DNA of 64,000 nt from an uncultured Clostridia bacterium (GCA_934462945.1 CAKSJF010000003.1:1-64000), one strand, 5' to 3'; shown: positions 43,681 through 53,382, counted from the first letter of the stretch. Notes: generated by a model from the sequence alone, not told the origin. Numbers and translations are program-made.

Positions 43681-44886
43681 ATCACGATACAAATACAAAG
43701 AGCCGCAAACAACGGTAAGACCGCTATGGCTCTTTTTTTGTACCTCAAAAAAATCTTTGCATGCCTCGGCGCGAAGTCCGCAGGAGCGTGCCTTTTCTGC
43801 CAATTGCTCTGCCGGCATAGCACGCGGATTATCCTGAACGGTGAGCGTATAAATGGTGGTATCCGGATAGGCTTTTCTGATTTGCAAAAGTTCCTTTTTG
43901 ATATCCTTATCCCCCATGCATGCCATGATAAACTGCACCGGCTTTGTGGGGAAATACCGATTCAGCGAGAAAAGCAGTGATTCCATCCCATTTGGATTAT
44001 GTGCGCCGTCAAAGATTAGATTTTCTGAAAGCCGCTCCAATCTTCCCGGATTTTTTGCCTTTGCAAGTCCTGCCCGGATGGCAGGCTCATCCACACGCAA
44101 AAGCCTTGCTGTCTCAATTGCCAGGGCTGCATTTTCAATCTGATGGTAACCCGGGATTCCTAAAAGCAGCCGTTCCATGCCGGCATAGTCGATACATTCG
44201 CACATGCCGACCGGCTCATGCACCAGTACATTGCCGGTGACAAGCATTTTATGCCCCTTTTCGCAGCAAACACGCTCCAAAACCTCCATTGCCTCCGGCT
44301 CTTGCTCCAATGTTACCAGGGTATTTTTAATAATCCCTGCTTTTGCCTCGGCAATTTCCGAAAGTGTATTTCCCAGATACCCCATATGATCCATAGCAAT
44401 CCGGGTAATGATGTCTGCCGCCGATTCCGGAATCGCGTTGGTTGCGTCTCTTGTTCCGCCCAGCCCTGTTTCCAGTACCACATAATCGCACTGTTTTTCC
44501 TTAAAATAGCAGAATGCCGCCGCTGTCCAGATTTCAAACTGCGTGGGATAAGAACCGATTGCCTCCTCGGTTTTTCTTGCCGCATCCTCCATTTTGGAGA
44601 GCAGCTCCTCCATCTCTTTTTGGGAAATCTCCTCCCCATCCACCGAAATCCGCTCACAAACGCTGACCAAATTCGGAGAAATATATTTTCCGCATCGATA
44701 CCCTGCCTCGGTCAGGATCGATTGCAAAAATGCGCAGACCGACCCTTTTCCGTTTGTACCGGCAACATGCAGAAACCGAAGTCCCTCCTCCGGATGCCCC
44801 AGAAGCTCCAACATTTTTTTGATACTCACAAGCTCCAAACGTGCTACCGCCTGAAAGCTGTTTGCATAGCTATGAAATTGACCCAT
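43654..44886 (-). CDS. folC: Dihydrofolate synthase / folylpolyglutamate synthase
   Basis: 410 residues. A Mur-ligase fold joins glutamate to (tetrahydro)folate. The P-loop GTNGKGSVC is at residues 43-51, the omega loop ends LETGLGGTRDATN (138-150), and the central FDGAHNPNG (about 291-299) is the ligase Asp/His/Asn signature. The start ATG 44886 lies 2 nt after the folT stop with AGGATGG nearby, so translation is coupled; the ATG 9 nt upstream is in frame but abuts TAGG. Cotranscribed with folT and therefore under the THF riboswitch. The 3' end overlaps the convergent HAD gene by 27 bp. Confidence 0.94.
   Translation of the reverse strand: MGQFHSYANSFQAVARLELVSIKKMLELLGHPEEGLRFLHVAGTNGKGSVCAFLQSILTEAGYRCGKYISPNLVSVCERISVDGEEISQKEMEELLSKMEDAARKTEEAIGSYPTQFEIWTAAAFCYFKEKQCDYVVLETGLGGTRDATNAIPESAADIITRIAMDHMGYLGNTLSEIAEAKAGIIKNTLVTLEQEPEAMEVLERVCCEKGHKMLVTGNVLVHEPVGMCECIDYAGMERLLLGIPGYHQIENAALAIETARLLRVDEPAIRAGLAKAKNPGRLERLSENLIFDGAHNPNGMESLLFSLNRYFPTKPVQFIMACMGDKDIKKELLQIRKAYPDTTIYTLTVQDNPRAMPAEQLAEKARSCGLRAEACKDFFEVQKKSHSGLTVVCGSLYLYRDLKLQESEL
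43697..43739 (+). terminator. Plus-strand terminator embedded in the 3' coding end of folC
   Basis: AAAGAGCC (43697-43704) / GGCTCTTT (43728-43735) with inner CGGT/ACCG, then seven Ts. It ends the lysine operon inside the convergent gene. Confidence 0.75.
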
Positions 44887-44888
44887 TT

Positions 44889-45425
44889 TTACCATCCTAA
44901 TTTTTCAATCGGCTTTTTTAAATATTTCTCGATTGCACATACACCTAAAATCTGTACCGGCAGGTTAATTGCCGCCGCCAGCAGTCTGCTCCCCAAAATC
45001 ACAAAGATTCCCTTGTGCTTTCCAAGAACCAACTGATAGTACCAGTACAGGAATACGGAATTTAAGCACAGATTCAAAAGCACAAACTGCACTGCCGCAC
45101 ACGCAGCAAGCCGCCAGCCGGACAGCTTTAGTTTTCCGAGCATCAGTCCAAATCCCACACCGTACAGAAATTCGCAGAGGGTGAACGGTACAAAATAGAC
45201 ATCCCCCCGGCTGAATAAAAGCATCCCGAAGAAATCGGCAAGCGCGCCGACCATGCCGCCGCCAACCGGACCTAATGTCATACCGGCAAGCGCAACCGGG
45301 AAAAATCCCAGAGAAATCCGCACGCTGCTGTTTCCGCCGGAAATCGCTAAAAAGCGTACAAATACAATCTGCATCGCAATCAAAAGTGCCGCTGTTACCA
45401 TTTTTTTTGTTTTTGTTTGTTTCAT
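44889..45425 (-). CDS. folT: Folate ECF transporter S component
   Basis: 178 residues with about six hydrophobic segments. VRISLGFFPVALAGMTLGPVGG (residues 35-56) is the folate-specific FolT motif with the arginine seen in ECF-FolT proteins. It binds folate at the membrane and requires the shared EcfA/A'/T module encoded elsewhere. ATG 45425 is 10 nt after AAAGGAG. Start upstream is out of frame (ATGTAA). It is preceded by a THF riboswitch and intrinsic terminator, so it is repressed when folate is plentiful. Confidence 0.9.
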   Translation of the reverse strand: MKQTKTKKMVTAALLIAMQIVFVRFLAISGGNSSVRISLGFFPVALAGMTLGPVGGGMVGALADFFGMLLFSRGDVYFVPFTLCEFLYGVGFGLMLGKLKLSGWRLAACAAVQFVLLNLCLNSVFLYWYYQLVLGKHKGIFVILGSRLLAAAINLPVQILGVCAIEKYLKKPIEKLGW

Positions 45426-45455
45426 GTTACATGTTCTCCTTTCGCCGTTTTCCAC

Positions 45456-45490
45456 AAAAAAGGATCTGCTATTTGTTTCTTAGCAGATCC
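45456..45490 (-). terminator. Attenuator terminator of the THF riboswitch
   Basis: Minus strand GGATCTGCTA (45490-45481) / TAGCAGATCC (45471-45462), 10-bp perfect stem, six Ts (45461-45456), 30 nt before the folT start codon. Confidence 0.9.
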
Positions 45491-45532
45491 GAGACCGCAA
45501 AAACCCAAAGAAGATCCATGCGTTTTTTCGCA

Positions 45533-45626
45533 GCAACGGAATGCGGAACAGACACCGCAAGCGAAAATCGCTTTTCGTAGAAAGGACAACTTCCCGTTCC
45601 TTTCTCACTTGACGCGTCTGCTCCTA
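45533..45626 (-). promoter_or_regulatory. Tetrahydrofolate (THF) riboswitch
   Basis: Reading minus from 45626 the conserved order is GGAGCAGACGCG, TCAAGTGAG, ACGGGAAGTTGTC, CTACGAAAAGCG, CGCTTGCGGTGTCTG, TTCCGCATTCC. This matches the THF aptamer's GUUAAGUG, GGGAUG and GCGGUG cores and closing stem. It precedes folT-folC and a terminator, so it should shut off transcription on binding reduced folates. The aptamer starts 12 nt after the proS stop. Confidence 0.88.
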
Positions 45627-45638
45627 CTTTGCTTTTTT

Positions 45639-47345
45639 TTATAAATTATTTTTTATATATCCAACTGCTTCAGAAATTGCCTCCGAAACAGACAGATCAC
45701 AAGACTCGGCATCAGTACGTTTCTTAAATTCCACGATTCCCTCGCCGCATTTCTTTCCGACAACGATTCTTGCCGGGATTCCGATCAGGTCAGCATCCTT
45801 GAATTTCACACCGACACGCTCCGACCGATCATCCAGGAGCGCCTCAATTCCCTGCTTTTTCAGTTCCTCATAGATTTCCTCTGCAAGCTTTACCTGCTCC
45901 TCCTGCTTGGTGTTTACCGGAATCACCATTACATGATACGGAGCAATCGAAACCGGCAGAACCATGCCGTTATCATCATATCCTTGCTCGACCGCTGCCG
46001 CAATACAACGTGTAACGCCGATTCCATAGCAGCCCATAATCACACTCTTTGGCTCTCCGCTCTCGTCGGTATAGGTTAATCCCAAAGCGTCGGAATACTT
46101 TGTACCCAGCTTAAAGATATGTCCAACCTCAATGCCCTGAGCCGTCTTGATCGGCTTGCCGCATTTCGGACACGCGTCTCCTGTTTCGATTACACGAATA
46201 TCTGCAACCTGTGTCGGAGTAAAGTCGCGGTTGATGTTTACGTTATTGTAATGATAACCGGTGTCATTTGCGCCGACAATAAAGTTTCTCATTTTTTCTA
46301 CTTCCAGATCGACATAAACCGGGATTTCCAGTCCGATCGGTCCTGCAAAGCCAACCTCGGCATGCGTCAGCTCGCGCACCATATGCGGCTCGGCAAGCTC
46401 TAAATCGTCCACACAGCCAACTAAGTTTTTGAGTTTTACTTCATTAATTTCACGGTCACCGCGCACCATTGCCGCAATATACTGATCGTCTGCTTTATAA
46501 ATAATGGTTTTTGCAAACACATACGGCTCTGTACCAAAGAAAGAAACCAATTCTTCAATGGTATGTGCGTTTGGTGTTTCCAGCTTTTCTAATGCCAGTT
46601 CTCCCTCCGGGAATGCTTTTTCAGTCGGAACACAGGCTGCCTTTTCATAGTTTGCTGCGTAGCCACAGTCATCACAATAGGCAATGCCATCTTCACCAAC
46701 CGGAGATTTTACCATAAATTCCTGTGATCCGCTACCGCCCATCGCGCCGGAATCTGCGTCTACAATCGTAAAGTCCAAACCTAAACGTGTGAAAATCCGG
46801 CAATATGCGTCATACATTTTCTGATAAGATTCATCCAAGCCTGCCTGGTTGCGGTCAAAGCTGTAGGCATCCTTCATCACAAACTCTCTGCCGCGCATTA
46901 AACCAAAGCGCGGACGCGCCTCATCGCGGTATTTTGTCTGAATCTGATAAAGGGTCATCGGGTATTCCTTATAGGAACGCACCTCGTTTAACACGGTCTG
47001 TGTAAAAAGCTCCTCATGGGTCGGACCTAAGCAGAAATCACGGTCGTTCCGATCCTTTAATTTAAACATGTTATCGCCGAATACTTCCCATCTTCCGGAT
47101 GCCTGATATGCCTCTGCCGGCAGCAATGCCGCCATTAAAAGCTCCTGCGCACCGGCGCGGTCCATTTCCTCCCGGACAATTTTCTCCACCTTTTGGAGCG
47201 TCCGGATTCCGAGCGGCAGATAGGAATAAATTCCGGCTGCAAGCTTTCGGATATATCCTGCACGAAGCATCAGCTTGTGGCTCATAATCTCCGCATCCGA
47301 CGGTACTTCACGCAGCGTCGGTAATAATAGTTTCGATACTCTCAT
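45639..47345 (-). CDS. proS: Prolyl-tRNA synthetase (bacterial type with editing domain)
   Basis: 568 residues. Class II aminoacyl-tRNA synthetase: motif 1 region ([24 protein letters not shown]), motif 2 ([19 protein letters not shown]), motif 3 ([13 protein letters not shown]), the INS editing domain (residues about 230-400) and an anticodon-binding domain from about 470. ATG 47345 is 7 nt after AAAGGAG. It is cotranscribed with metG (19-nt gap). The stop is immediately followed by the THF riboswitch that begins folT-folC regulation. Confidence 0.95.
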   Translation of the reverse strand: MRVSKLLLPTLREVPSDAEIMSHKLMLRAGYIRKLAAGIYSYLPLGIRTLQKVEKIVREEMDRAGAQELLMAALLPAEAYQASGRWEVFGDNMFKLKDRNDRDFCLGPTHEELFTQTVLNEVRSYKEYPMTLYQIQTKYRDEARPRFGLMRGREFVMKDAYSFDRNQAGLDESYQKMYDAYCRIFTRLGLDFTIVDADSGAMGGSGSQEFMVKSPVGEDGIAYCDDCGYAANYEKAACVPTEKAFPEGELALEKLETPNAHTIEELVSFFGTEPYVFAKTIIYKADDQYIAAMVRGDREINEVKLKNLVGCVDDLELAEPHMVRELTHAEVGFAGPIGLEIPVYVDLEVEKMRNFIVGANDTGYHYNNVNINRDFTPTQVADIRVIETGDACPKCGKPIKTAQGIEVGHIFKLGTKYSDALGLTYTDESGEPKSVIMGCYGIGVTRCIAAAVEQGYDDNGMVLPVSIAPYHVMVIPVNTKQEEQVKLAEEIYEELKKQGIEALLDDRSERVGVKFKDADLIGIPARIVVGKKCGEGIVEFKKRTDAESCDLSVSEAISEAVGYIKNNL

Positions 47346-47364
47346 TTCATTTCTCCTTTGTCTG

Positions 47365-49275
47365 TTACACAATTTCTGCGCCGCTCTGAATGTCCTTAAC
47401 GGTGGTCAGGGCAGTCAGACTGCCTTCAAATTCTGCTGAAAGAATCATGCCGCAGGATTCCATTCCCATAATTTTTCTCGGCTTTAAATTTGCCACAAAA
47501 ATCACGTTTTTGCCGATCAGTTCTTCCGGGGTATGATATTTTGAAATTCCGGATAGAATCTGCCGCTTTTCACTGCCCACCTCCAAGGTAAAGCGCAAAA
47601 GCTTTTCTGACTTCTTCACTTTTTCGCATTCTATCACCTTGCCGACACGCAAATCCAGCTTTTCAAAATCCTCAAATTCAATATAGTCCTTAAAAGGCGC
47701 TAATTCAATTTTCGGTTCTGCCTCAGCTGCCAATTCTTCCAGTTTCTTTTCGGTGTCAATTCTGGCAAACAGCGGAACAGGTGCAGAAACCTTTGCTCCC
47801 GGCTTTGTCTTTCCAAACTCTGAAAGACTTGCAAAGCTCAAATCCTCCGCCGCAATCTGGGATGCGATTTTCTCAGCTGTTTCCGGCATAAAGGAGGACA
47901 GGAGCGACGCAATATAGCGAATTGCCTCGGTCAGATTGTAAAGCACACCTCCAAGGCGCTGCTGGGTTTCTTCCGACTTCGCCAAAATCCACGGGGTTGT
48001 CTCATCAATATACTTATTCGCCCGGTCTGCCACTTTCCAGATCTCATCTAAGCTATCTGCAACATGCAGTGTTGCCATCTTCTCCTGCACTGCCGATACA
48101 GCGCCCAGACACACCGCTCTCAAATCCTCATCTACCGGCTCAATCAAGCCAGGCTCCTGGATCACTCCGTCAAAATACTTGTTCTGCATTGCAACAGTAC
48201 GGTTTACCAAATTTCCTAAGGTATTTGCAAGATCAGAATTAAACCGCGTGATAAAGGTTTCGTAGGTGATCGTTCCATCCTGGGCAAAGGGCATTTCATG
48301 CAGAGAATAGTAACGAACAGCGTCCACACCAAAATGACGTACCAAATCCTGCGCATAAATCACATTTCCGCGCGATTTTGACATCTTTTCCTCTCCAAAC
48401 AGCATCCACGGATGTCCGAACACCTGCTTTGGCAGCGGCTCACCCAATGCCATCAGCATGATCGGCCAATAGATGGTGTGGAAACGCAGAATATCCTTAC
48501 CGATAATATGCACATCGCACGGCCAGTACTTGTTATAAAGCTCATCCTTGTGATCCGGCGAATAGCCAAGCGCTGTGATATAGTTGGAAAGCGCGTCAAT
48601 CCAAACATAAATGACATGCTTCGGATCAAATTCCACCGGGATTCCCCAGGAGAAACTGCTCCGGGAAACGCACAAATCCTGCAAGCCCGGCTTTAAGAAA
48701 TTGTTCACCATTTCCTTTTTCCGGGATTCCGGCTGAATGAAATCCGGATGCTCCTCAATATACTGCATGAGCCGATCCTGATACTTGCTCATCTTAAAGA
48801 AATATGCTTCTTCCTTTGTCTTTTTTACTTCTCTGCCGCAGTCCGGGCATTTTCCGTCTACCAGCTGTGTTTCTGTCCAGAACGATTCACACGGCGTGCA
48901 ATACCATCCCTCATACTCGCTCTTATAAATATCGCCCTGATCGTAAAGCTTTTTAAAGATTTTCTTGACTGCCTCCACGTGATAATCATCAGTGGTGCGG
49001 ATAAACTTATCATAGCTGATGTTTAAAAGATCTGCAATTTCTCGGATTTCTCCGGCGATCCGGTCAACATAAGCCTGCGGCGCAATCCCCTCTGCCTCCG
49101 CAATCTCCTGGATTTTCTGCCCATGCTCATCCGTTCCGGTCAAGAAAAACACGTCGTCACCTAAATAGCGGTGAAACCGCGCAATCGCGTCGGTCAGAAT
49201 AATCTCATATGTGTTTCCGATATGCGGTGTTCTGGATGTGTACGCAATCGCAGTCGTGATGTAAAATTTACTCAT
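47365..49275 (-). CDS. metG: Methionyl-tRNA synthetase with C-terminal tRNA-binding domain
   Basis: 636 residues. Class I: HIGH-like PHIGNTY (residues 17-23) and KMSKS (about 300, [11 protein letters not shown]). A zinc finger has CTPC and CPDC, and the catalytic core [10 protein letters not shown]. An OB-fold tRNA-binding domain occupies about 530-636 ([20 protein letters not shown]...[17 protein letters not shown]), usual for Clostridia. GGGAG before ATG. Precedes proS in the same operon. Confidence 0.95.
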   Translation of the reverse strand: MSKFYITTAIAYTSRTPHIGNTYEIILTDAIARFHRYLGDDVFFLTGTDEHGQKIQEIAEAEGIAPQAYVDRIAGEIREIADLLNISYDKFIRTTDDYHVEAVKKIFKKLYDQGDIYKSEYEGWYCTPCESFWTETQLVDGKCPDCGREVKKTKEEAYFFKMSKYQDRLMQYIEEHPDFIQPESRKKEMVNNFLKPGLQDLCVSRSSFSWGIPVEFDPKHVIYVWIDALSNYITALGYSPDHKDELYNKYWPCDVHIIGKDILRFHTIYWPIMLMALGEPLPKQVFGHPWMLFGEEKMSKSRGNVIYAQDLVRHFGVDAVRYYSLHEMPFAQDGTITYETFITRFNSDLANTLGNLVNRTVAMQNKYFDGVIQEPGLIEPVDEDLRAVCLGAVSAVQEKMATLHVADSLDEIWKVADRANKYIDETTPWILAKSEETQQRLGGVLYNLTEAIRYIASLLSSFMPETAEKIASQIAAEDLSFASLSEFGKTKPGAKVSAPVPLFARIDTEKKLEELAAEAEPKIELAPFKDYIEFEDFEKLDLRVGKVIECEKVKKSEKLLRFTLEVGSEKRQILSGISKYHTPEELIGKNVIFVANLKPRKIMGMESCGMILSAEFEGSLTALTTVKDIQSGAEIV

Positions 49276-49289
49276 TCATTTCTCCCTCT

Positions 49290-50447
49290 CTATTCTTGAA
49301 ATATATTTTTAACCAGCTGCCACTCCCGTTTTGCGAGACGGACAAGCTGATGAAAAAATCTTGTGACGGGGTCAAAAACACCCACCTTATATAAGCTGAA
49401 AAACAGCATCAGAATCAGCGGTCCGAAAATCATTCCGCCGATGGATAACGTTTTATAGCCAACATACATCGCCATCAGCGTCAGGATCGGATGCATGCCG
49501 ATATTGCTGCTGACAATCTTCGGTTCGATCGTCTGCCGGCACAAAACCAAAATCAGATAGATGATCAAAAGACCAACTCCAAGCCGCGGAACACCGTTTA
49601 AAAAGCTGACTGCCGCCCACGGCCACAGCACAGCGCCGCTCCCGAAAAAGGGCAATGCGTCTAAAACAGCGATACCCACTGCAATCAAGAGCGCATAATC
49701 GACGCCTAAAATCGTCAGTCCGATTAATAAAATCACCGATGCCACACACATAATAATCAGCTGTGCCTTGACATAGCCGCCCATATACCGCTTGATTTCA
49801 TGCTTAATCCGCTCAAACTTTTCCATCACGCGATCCGATAAAAGCCGGTGCATCGCATTTTGTACATCCTTTGCATCTGCCACCATAAAATAAAGCGACA
49901 GGATAAAGACGATCAGCGCGATAAAGACGCTCGGCAGGCTCTTGGCAAAATTGCCTGCACGCTCCACGACATAAAGATTATCAAAAAATTTCGTCAGCCC
50001 TGCTGAAATCTGCGTTCCCAGATTGTCGAAAAATTCCTGCACCCCCTGCGGCATGGCAATATACAGATTGGAAAGCTTTTCTGCCGTCTGTTCCCAGGAA
50101 AGCTTTGCGCTTTCATAAAGGTATGGAAACTGCTGATAAAGGCTTTTGATTTCCTCGACTAATTTCCAGATAATTGCCGTCAGAATTCCGCCTAATATGC
50201 CAACCGTCAGAACAATCACTAAGATTGCGCTCACCCGGCGCGGCAGTTTCCACTTTTTTTGCAGCCGATCTGCCAGCGGGTTAATCAGGAGCGACACAAA
50301 ATACCCTAAAATAAAGGGCAGGAAAATTCTGATCAGAAACCCGATGCCGGAGAGCAGTGTGGGCAGAAAATAATAAACCCCAACCACAAAAAGCACTGCC
50401 AAAAGAATCAGAATTGCAGTTTTTATGCCGTTTTGCTTGAATTTCAT
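49290..50447 (-). CDS. AI-2E/YtvI-type membrane protein
   Basis: 385 residues, about eight membrane segments; PF01594 AI-2E transporter (UPF0118). LGYFVSLLINPLADRLQKKW (about 46-66), a long soluble segment, and AVGIAVLDALPFFGSGAVLWPWA near residue 260 are diagnostic. Relatives include B. subtilis YtvI, involved in sporulation, and sodium/proton or AI-2 exporters; no substrate can be assigned. Lies between apgM and metG in a run of close-packed genes. Confidence 0.85.
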   Translation of the reverse strand: MKFKQNGIKTAILILLAVLFVVGVYYFLPTLLSGIGFLIRIFLPFILGYFVSLLINPLADRLQKKWKLPRRVSAILVIVLTVGILGGILTAIIWKLVEEIKSLYQQFPYLYESAKLSWEQTAEKLSNLYIAMPQGVQEFFDNLGTQISAGLTKFFDNLYVVERAGNFAKSLPSVFIALIVFILSLYFMVADAKDVQNAMHRLLSDRVMEKFERIKHEIKRYMGGYVKAQLIIMCVASVILLIGLTILGVDYALLIAVGIAVLDALPFFGSGAVLWPWAAVSFLNGVPRLGVGLLIIYLILVLCRQTIEPKIVSSNIGMHPILTLMAMYVGYKTLSIGGMIFGPLILMLFFSLYKVGVFDPVTRFFHQLVRLAKREWQLVKNIFQE

Positions 50448-50460
50448 AAAAATCCCTCTT

Positions 50461-51669
50461 TTAGTCCTCTAAAAAATGTTTCATAAGCTCATGTCCCAGC
50501 GGAACGAATATTCCGGTTTTTTCTGCATTTTTTTCGGTATAGGTCAAATTCGTTTGTATCGGCTTTTCCGAATCATAAATCAGATACGGAATCGAATCTG
50601 AAACATGTGTTTTTAATGCCACCGGTGTGGGATGATCCGGCAGAACCAGCATTTTATAATGCTCGCCGTCCTCTTTCATTGCCGCTCGGATCGGTGCGAT
50701 AATTTTTTCGTCAATCCGCTCCACCGCAAGCTTTTTATGCGCGGCATTTCCCTGGTGTCCACATTCGTCCGGACCTTCCAAATGAACATAGACAAAGTCA
50801 TAACCGTCCCGGAGTGCGCTAATTGCCGCATTTGCTTTTCCGTCATAGTTTGTATCATAGTTTCCGTTTGCACCCGGCACGTCAATGGATTTCATTCCGG
50901 CGCAGATTGCAATTCCCTTAATGAGATCCACCGCCGAGATCACAGCGCCCTTTTTATGATAGAGCGACTCAAACTTCTCAAGCTGCGGTCTTGATCCCTC
51001 GCCCCATATCCAAATGGAAGTTGCCGGGTTTTTCCCCTCGGCAATCCGCTTTTGATTCACCGGATGGTTCTTCAGAATTTTTTCGCTTTGTGCCATCAGC
51101 TCCAAAAGCTTTTCCGCACCCTCGCCCTTGGGAAGATAATCGGTAATTTTCCGGTCGGAAATATCATGCGGCGGAGTGAGATTCACATTCTTTGAACCGC
51201 CCTCCCAAACCAGCAGGTGCCGGTAGCTTACTCCTGCATAGAAATGCAGAAGATCAGTGTGCAGCTCCTCCTCCACAGCCTGAATCAGCTCACGAGCCTC
51301 CTCTGTTGTAATTTCTCCGGCAGAATAATCAAGCATGGTTTTTTCACTATAGCATTCTTCGTCTGAAAGTGTTACCAAATTTGCGCGGAATGTGATGTCA
51401 TTGTCCTTTAAAGGCACACCGATCGATGCCGCCTCTAACGGAGAGCGTCCGCTATAGCAGATACGCGTGTCATATCCCATAACCGAAAGGTTTGCAACAT
51501 CGCTCCCCGGTTTCATACCGTCTAACACAGTCTGTACCATGCCCAGCTCACCCTGCGCCGCCATCTCGTCCATATTCGGTTTCTTTGCCGCCTCTAAAAC
51601 CGTTCTTCCGTCAAATTCCGGAAGCGGCCGGTCTGCCATTCCGTCTCCTAATACCACAATATATTTCAT
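50461..51669 (-). CDS. apgM: Cofactor-independent phosphoglycerate mutase, archaeal (ApgM) type
   Basis: 402 residues. Alkaline-phosphatase superfamily: YIVVLGDGMADRPLPEFDGRT (residues 3-23; metal Asp), DVANLSVMGYD (phospho-acceptor Ser near 65), LHFYAGVSYRHLLV, HLEGPDECGHQGN and LPDHPTPV (metal ligands). It interconverts 3- and 2-phosphoglycerate in glycolysis, phosphoserine handling being an alternative. ATG 51669 is chosen; the longer ORF lacks an SD. The multi-stem element at 51711-51816 lies 42 nt upstream. Confidence 0.93.
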   Translation of the reverse strand: MKYIVVLGDGMADRPLPEFDGRTVLEAAKKPNMDEMAAQGELGMVQTVLDGMKPGSDVANLSVMGYDTRICYSGRSPLEAASIGVPLKDNDITFRANLVTLSDEECYSEKTMLDYSAGEITTEEARELIQAVEEELHTDLLHFYAGVSYRHLLVWEGGSKNVNLTPPHDISDRKITDYLPKGEGAEKLLELMAQSEKILKNHPVNQKRIAEGKNPATSIWIWGEGSRPQLEKFESLYHKKGAVISAVDLIKGIAICAGMKSIDVPGANGNYDTNYDGKANAAISALRDGYDFVYVHLEGPDECGHQGNAAHKKLAVERIDEKIIAPIRAAMKEDGEHYKMLVLPDHPTPVALKTHVSDSIPYLIYDSEKPIQTNLTYTEKNAEKTGIFVPLGHELMKHFLED

Positions 51670-51710
51670 ATTTATATCCACTCCCTTCCGTGCTGTAAGG
51701 CACACAACTT

Positions 51711-51816
51711 AAGTCTGAAAGAAAATCGCTCAGAGTGCTGCTTTGCAGCGAGCGGTGCTGTACACAGGTACCGCCCCGAGCAAAAAGTAGTGCTATGGGC
51801 GATTTTATTCAGACTT
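51711..51816 (-). repeat. 106-bp multi-stem palindromic element upstream of apgM
   Basis: Terminal arms AAGTCTGAAAGAAAATCGC (51711-51729) and GCGATTTTATTCAGACTT (51799-51816) pair over about 18 bp. Within them are GCTGC/GCAGC (AAA loop) and GCGGT...ACCGC with CTGT/ACAG. The fold is a branched multi-hairpin structure between degV and apgM. Possible MITE-type repeat or leader RNA; no known class recognised. Confidence 0.55.
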
Positions 51817-51823
51817 TGCCTCT

Positions 51824-52687
51824 TTATTTTAATTTGCAAAGCACTGCCAATGCACCCGGTCCGATGTGCGTTCCGACAATCGGTCCAAACTCGCTGAATA
51901 ATTCCAATTCCTCTACGCCAAACTCCTCCCGGAGTGCAGCTGCCATTTCTTCTCCGCGCTCCCGGTCGGAATGAACGACCATAAATGCCGGATGTTCTGC
52001 GTCAAACTGCGGATTTTCGCGAATAAGTGCAAGCAGCTTTTGAAAGATTTTCTTTTTTCCTCTGAGCTTTTCATAGGGTTCTACCAGTCCGTTCCGGATG
52101 GTTAAAACCGGCTTAATATCTAACACTGTTCCGAGAATTGCGCTTGTTTTTGTGATTCTGCCGCCCTTTTCCAGGTATTTTAAGGTGTCTACCAAAATAT
52201 AGGCACGCCAGGATGCCTGATATTCCTCACACTTTTTTAAAATCAAGTCAACATCCGTCTCTCCTGCCTCAATCAGCTTTGCCGCATAAATTGCCATAGA
52301 GCTGATGTAAACCGAAAAGCTCATGGAATCAACAAGCCGAAGATCTGCCTTTGGATATTCCTCTAAAATCTCCTCCCGAACCATCCTCGCCGTATTATAC
52401 TGACCGCTTGCTTTGGAGGATAACACAAAATAAATCACAGTGTCATTTTCCTTACAAAGTGTTAGAAGCGTATCATACATTGTTTGGTATGGGGTCTGTG
52501 AGGTAGTCGGTATCTGATCCGACTCGGAAAGCTTCTGATAAAATTCCTCGTTATTAATATCTACATCCGCCTCATATGCCGTCTCGCCAAAGATCGTCAT
52601 AAAGTGAATGTTATCAATCTTATATCTTTTTTCTAAGTCCTTGGGCAAATCTGCCCCGGTATCTACTACCAATTTGATTTTTGCCAT
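51824..52687 (-). CDS. DegV family fatty-acid-binding protein (FakB-type)
   Basis: 287 residues. The N-terminal DegV domain begins KLVVDTGADLPKDLEKRY (Ser/Thr/Asp at the carboxylate site) and has IPTTSQTPYQ (residues 58-67) and LSSKASGQYNTAR (residues about 88-100), where the conserved Thr/Ser bind the lipid carboxylate. The C-terminal domain has KGGRITKTSAILGTVLDIKP and HIGPGALA. FakB proteins present fatty acid to FakA kinase; the FakA gene is not in the window. RBS AGGAGG. Between trmL and apgM. Confidence 0.9.
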   Translation of the reverse strand: MAKIKLVVDTGADLPKDLEKRYKIDNIHFMTIFGETAYEADVDINNEEFYQKLSESDQIPTTSQTPYQTMYDTLLTLCKENDTVIYFVLSSKASGQYNTARMVREEILEEYPKADLRLVDSMSFSVYISSMAIYAAKLIEAGETDVDLILKKCEEYQASWRAYILVDTLKYLEKGGRITKTSAILGTVLDIKPVLTIRNGLVEPYEKLRGKKKIFQKLLALIRENPQFDAEHPAFMVVHSDRERGEEMAAALREEFGVEELELFSEFGPIVGTHIGPGALAVLCKLK

Positions 52688-52703
52688 TTTGTCCTCCTAT
52701 TGA

Positions 52704-53195
52704 TCACCATGTAAATTTCGTCAATTGTCCTGCTTCTTTTAAATGTGCAAATCTGTTCTGCCGGAGCGCCTCATAGGCGATAATTGCAACCGAATTGGAA
52801 AGATTCAGGCTTCGCGCCTCATCTATCATCGGAATCCGGATGCATCGCTCCCGATGTTCATGCAAAAGCTCCTCCGGCAAGCCTTTTGTTTCTTTGCCAA
52901 ATAAAATATAGTCCTCATCCTGAAACTGCGCCTCAGCATAAGTATTCGGAGCTTTGGTGGTTGCGTAAAAATAACGCGCACCCTTTGTCTTTTCAAAAAA
53001 TTCTGCTAAATTTTCATAATATTCCACGCCCAAAAGATGCCAGTAATCCAATCCGGCACGTTTTAGCTTTTTATCGTCAATAGTAAATCCCATCGGTTTT
53101 ACAATATGCAGCCGGCATCCGGTTGCCGCACAGGTTCTTGCAATATTTCCGGTATTCTGCGGAATCTCCGGTTCAACTAATACAATATGAAACAT
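52704..53195 (-). CDS. trmL: tRNA (cytidine/uridine-34 2'-O)-methyltransferase
   Basis: 163 residues, typical length for TrmL/CspR-type SPOUT enzymes. Motif 1 VEPEIPQNTGNIARTC (residues 7-22), motif 2 ILFGKETKGLPEELL (residues about 96-110), motif 3 IPMIDEARSLNLSNSVAI form the SAM-binding knot. It methylates the wobble base of tRNA-Leu isoacceptors. First gene of the minus-strand operon; promoter TTGTAC-17-TATAAT at 53234-53262. Confidence 0.93.
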   Translation of the reverse strand: MFHIVLVEPEIPQNTGNIARTCAATGCRLHIVKPMGFTIDDKKLKRAGLDYWHLLGVEYYENLAEFFEKTKGARYFYATTKAPNTYAEAQFQDEDYILFGKETKGLPEELLHEHRERCIRIPMIDEARSLNLSNSVAIIAYEALRQNRFAHLKEAGQLTKFTW

Positions 53196-53233
53196 AAGTA
53201 CCTCATTTTCTAAAAATCATTACACACTCTTTT

Positions 53234-53262
53234 ATTATAGCGCATATTCGTAAAAAGTACAA
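53234..53262 (-). promoter_or_regulatory. Sigma-A promoter of the trmL-...-proS operon
   Basis: Minus strand -35 TTGTAC (53257-53262), 17-nt spacer, -10 TATAAT (53234-53239). Confidence 0.75.
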
Positions 53263-53344
53263 GACCCCAAAAGAATTTTTTTACAAATTCATTGAAAAAT
53301 TCGAGTTTCCTCGTCAATTTTCGATATTTTTTTCAAAAAACAAA

Positions 53345-53382
53345 AACATTTGTTTGATTTTTAGGAAAAAGTATGATATACT
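53345..53382 (+). promoter_or_regulatory. LexA promoter with overlapping SOS box-like operator
   Basis: AACATTTGTT (53345-53354) is an AAC-N4-GTT palindrome like the Gram-positive GAAC-N4-GTTC SOS box, with an A in place of G on the left and T in place of C on the right. It overlaps the -35 (TTGATT, 53354-53359); spacer 17; -10 TATACT (53377-53382). Suggests autoregulation. Confidence 0.6.

Noticed and set aside
49276..49300. T-box or other leader in front of metG
   Set aside because: Only 14 nt separate ytvI-like from metG, so metG is internal to the operon.
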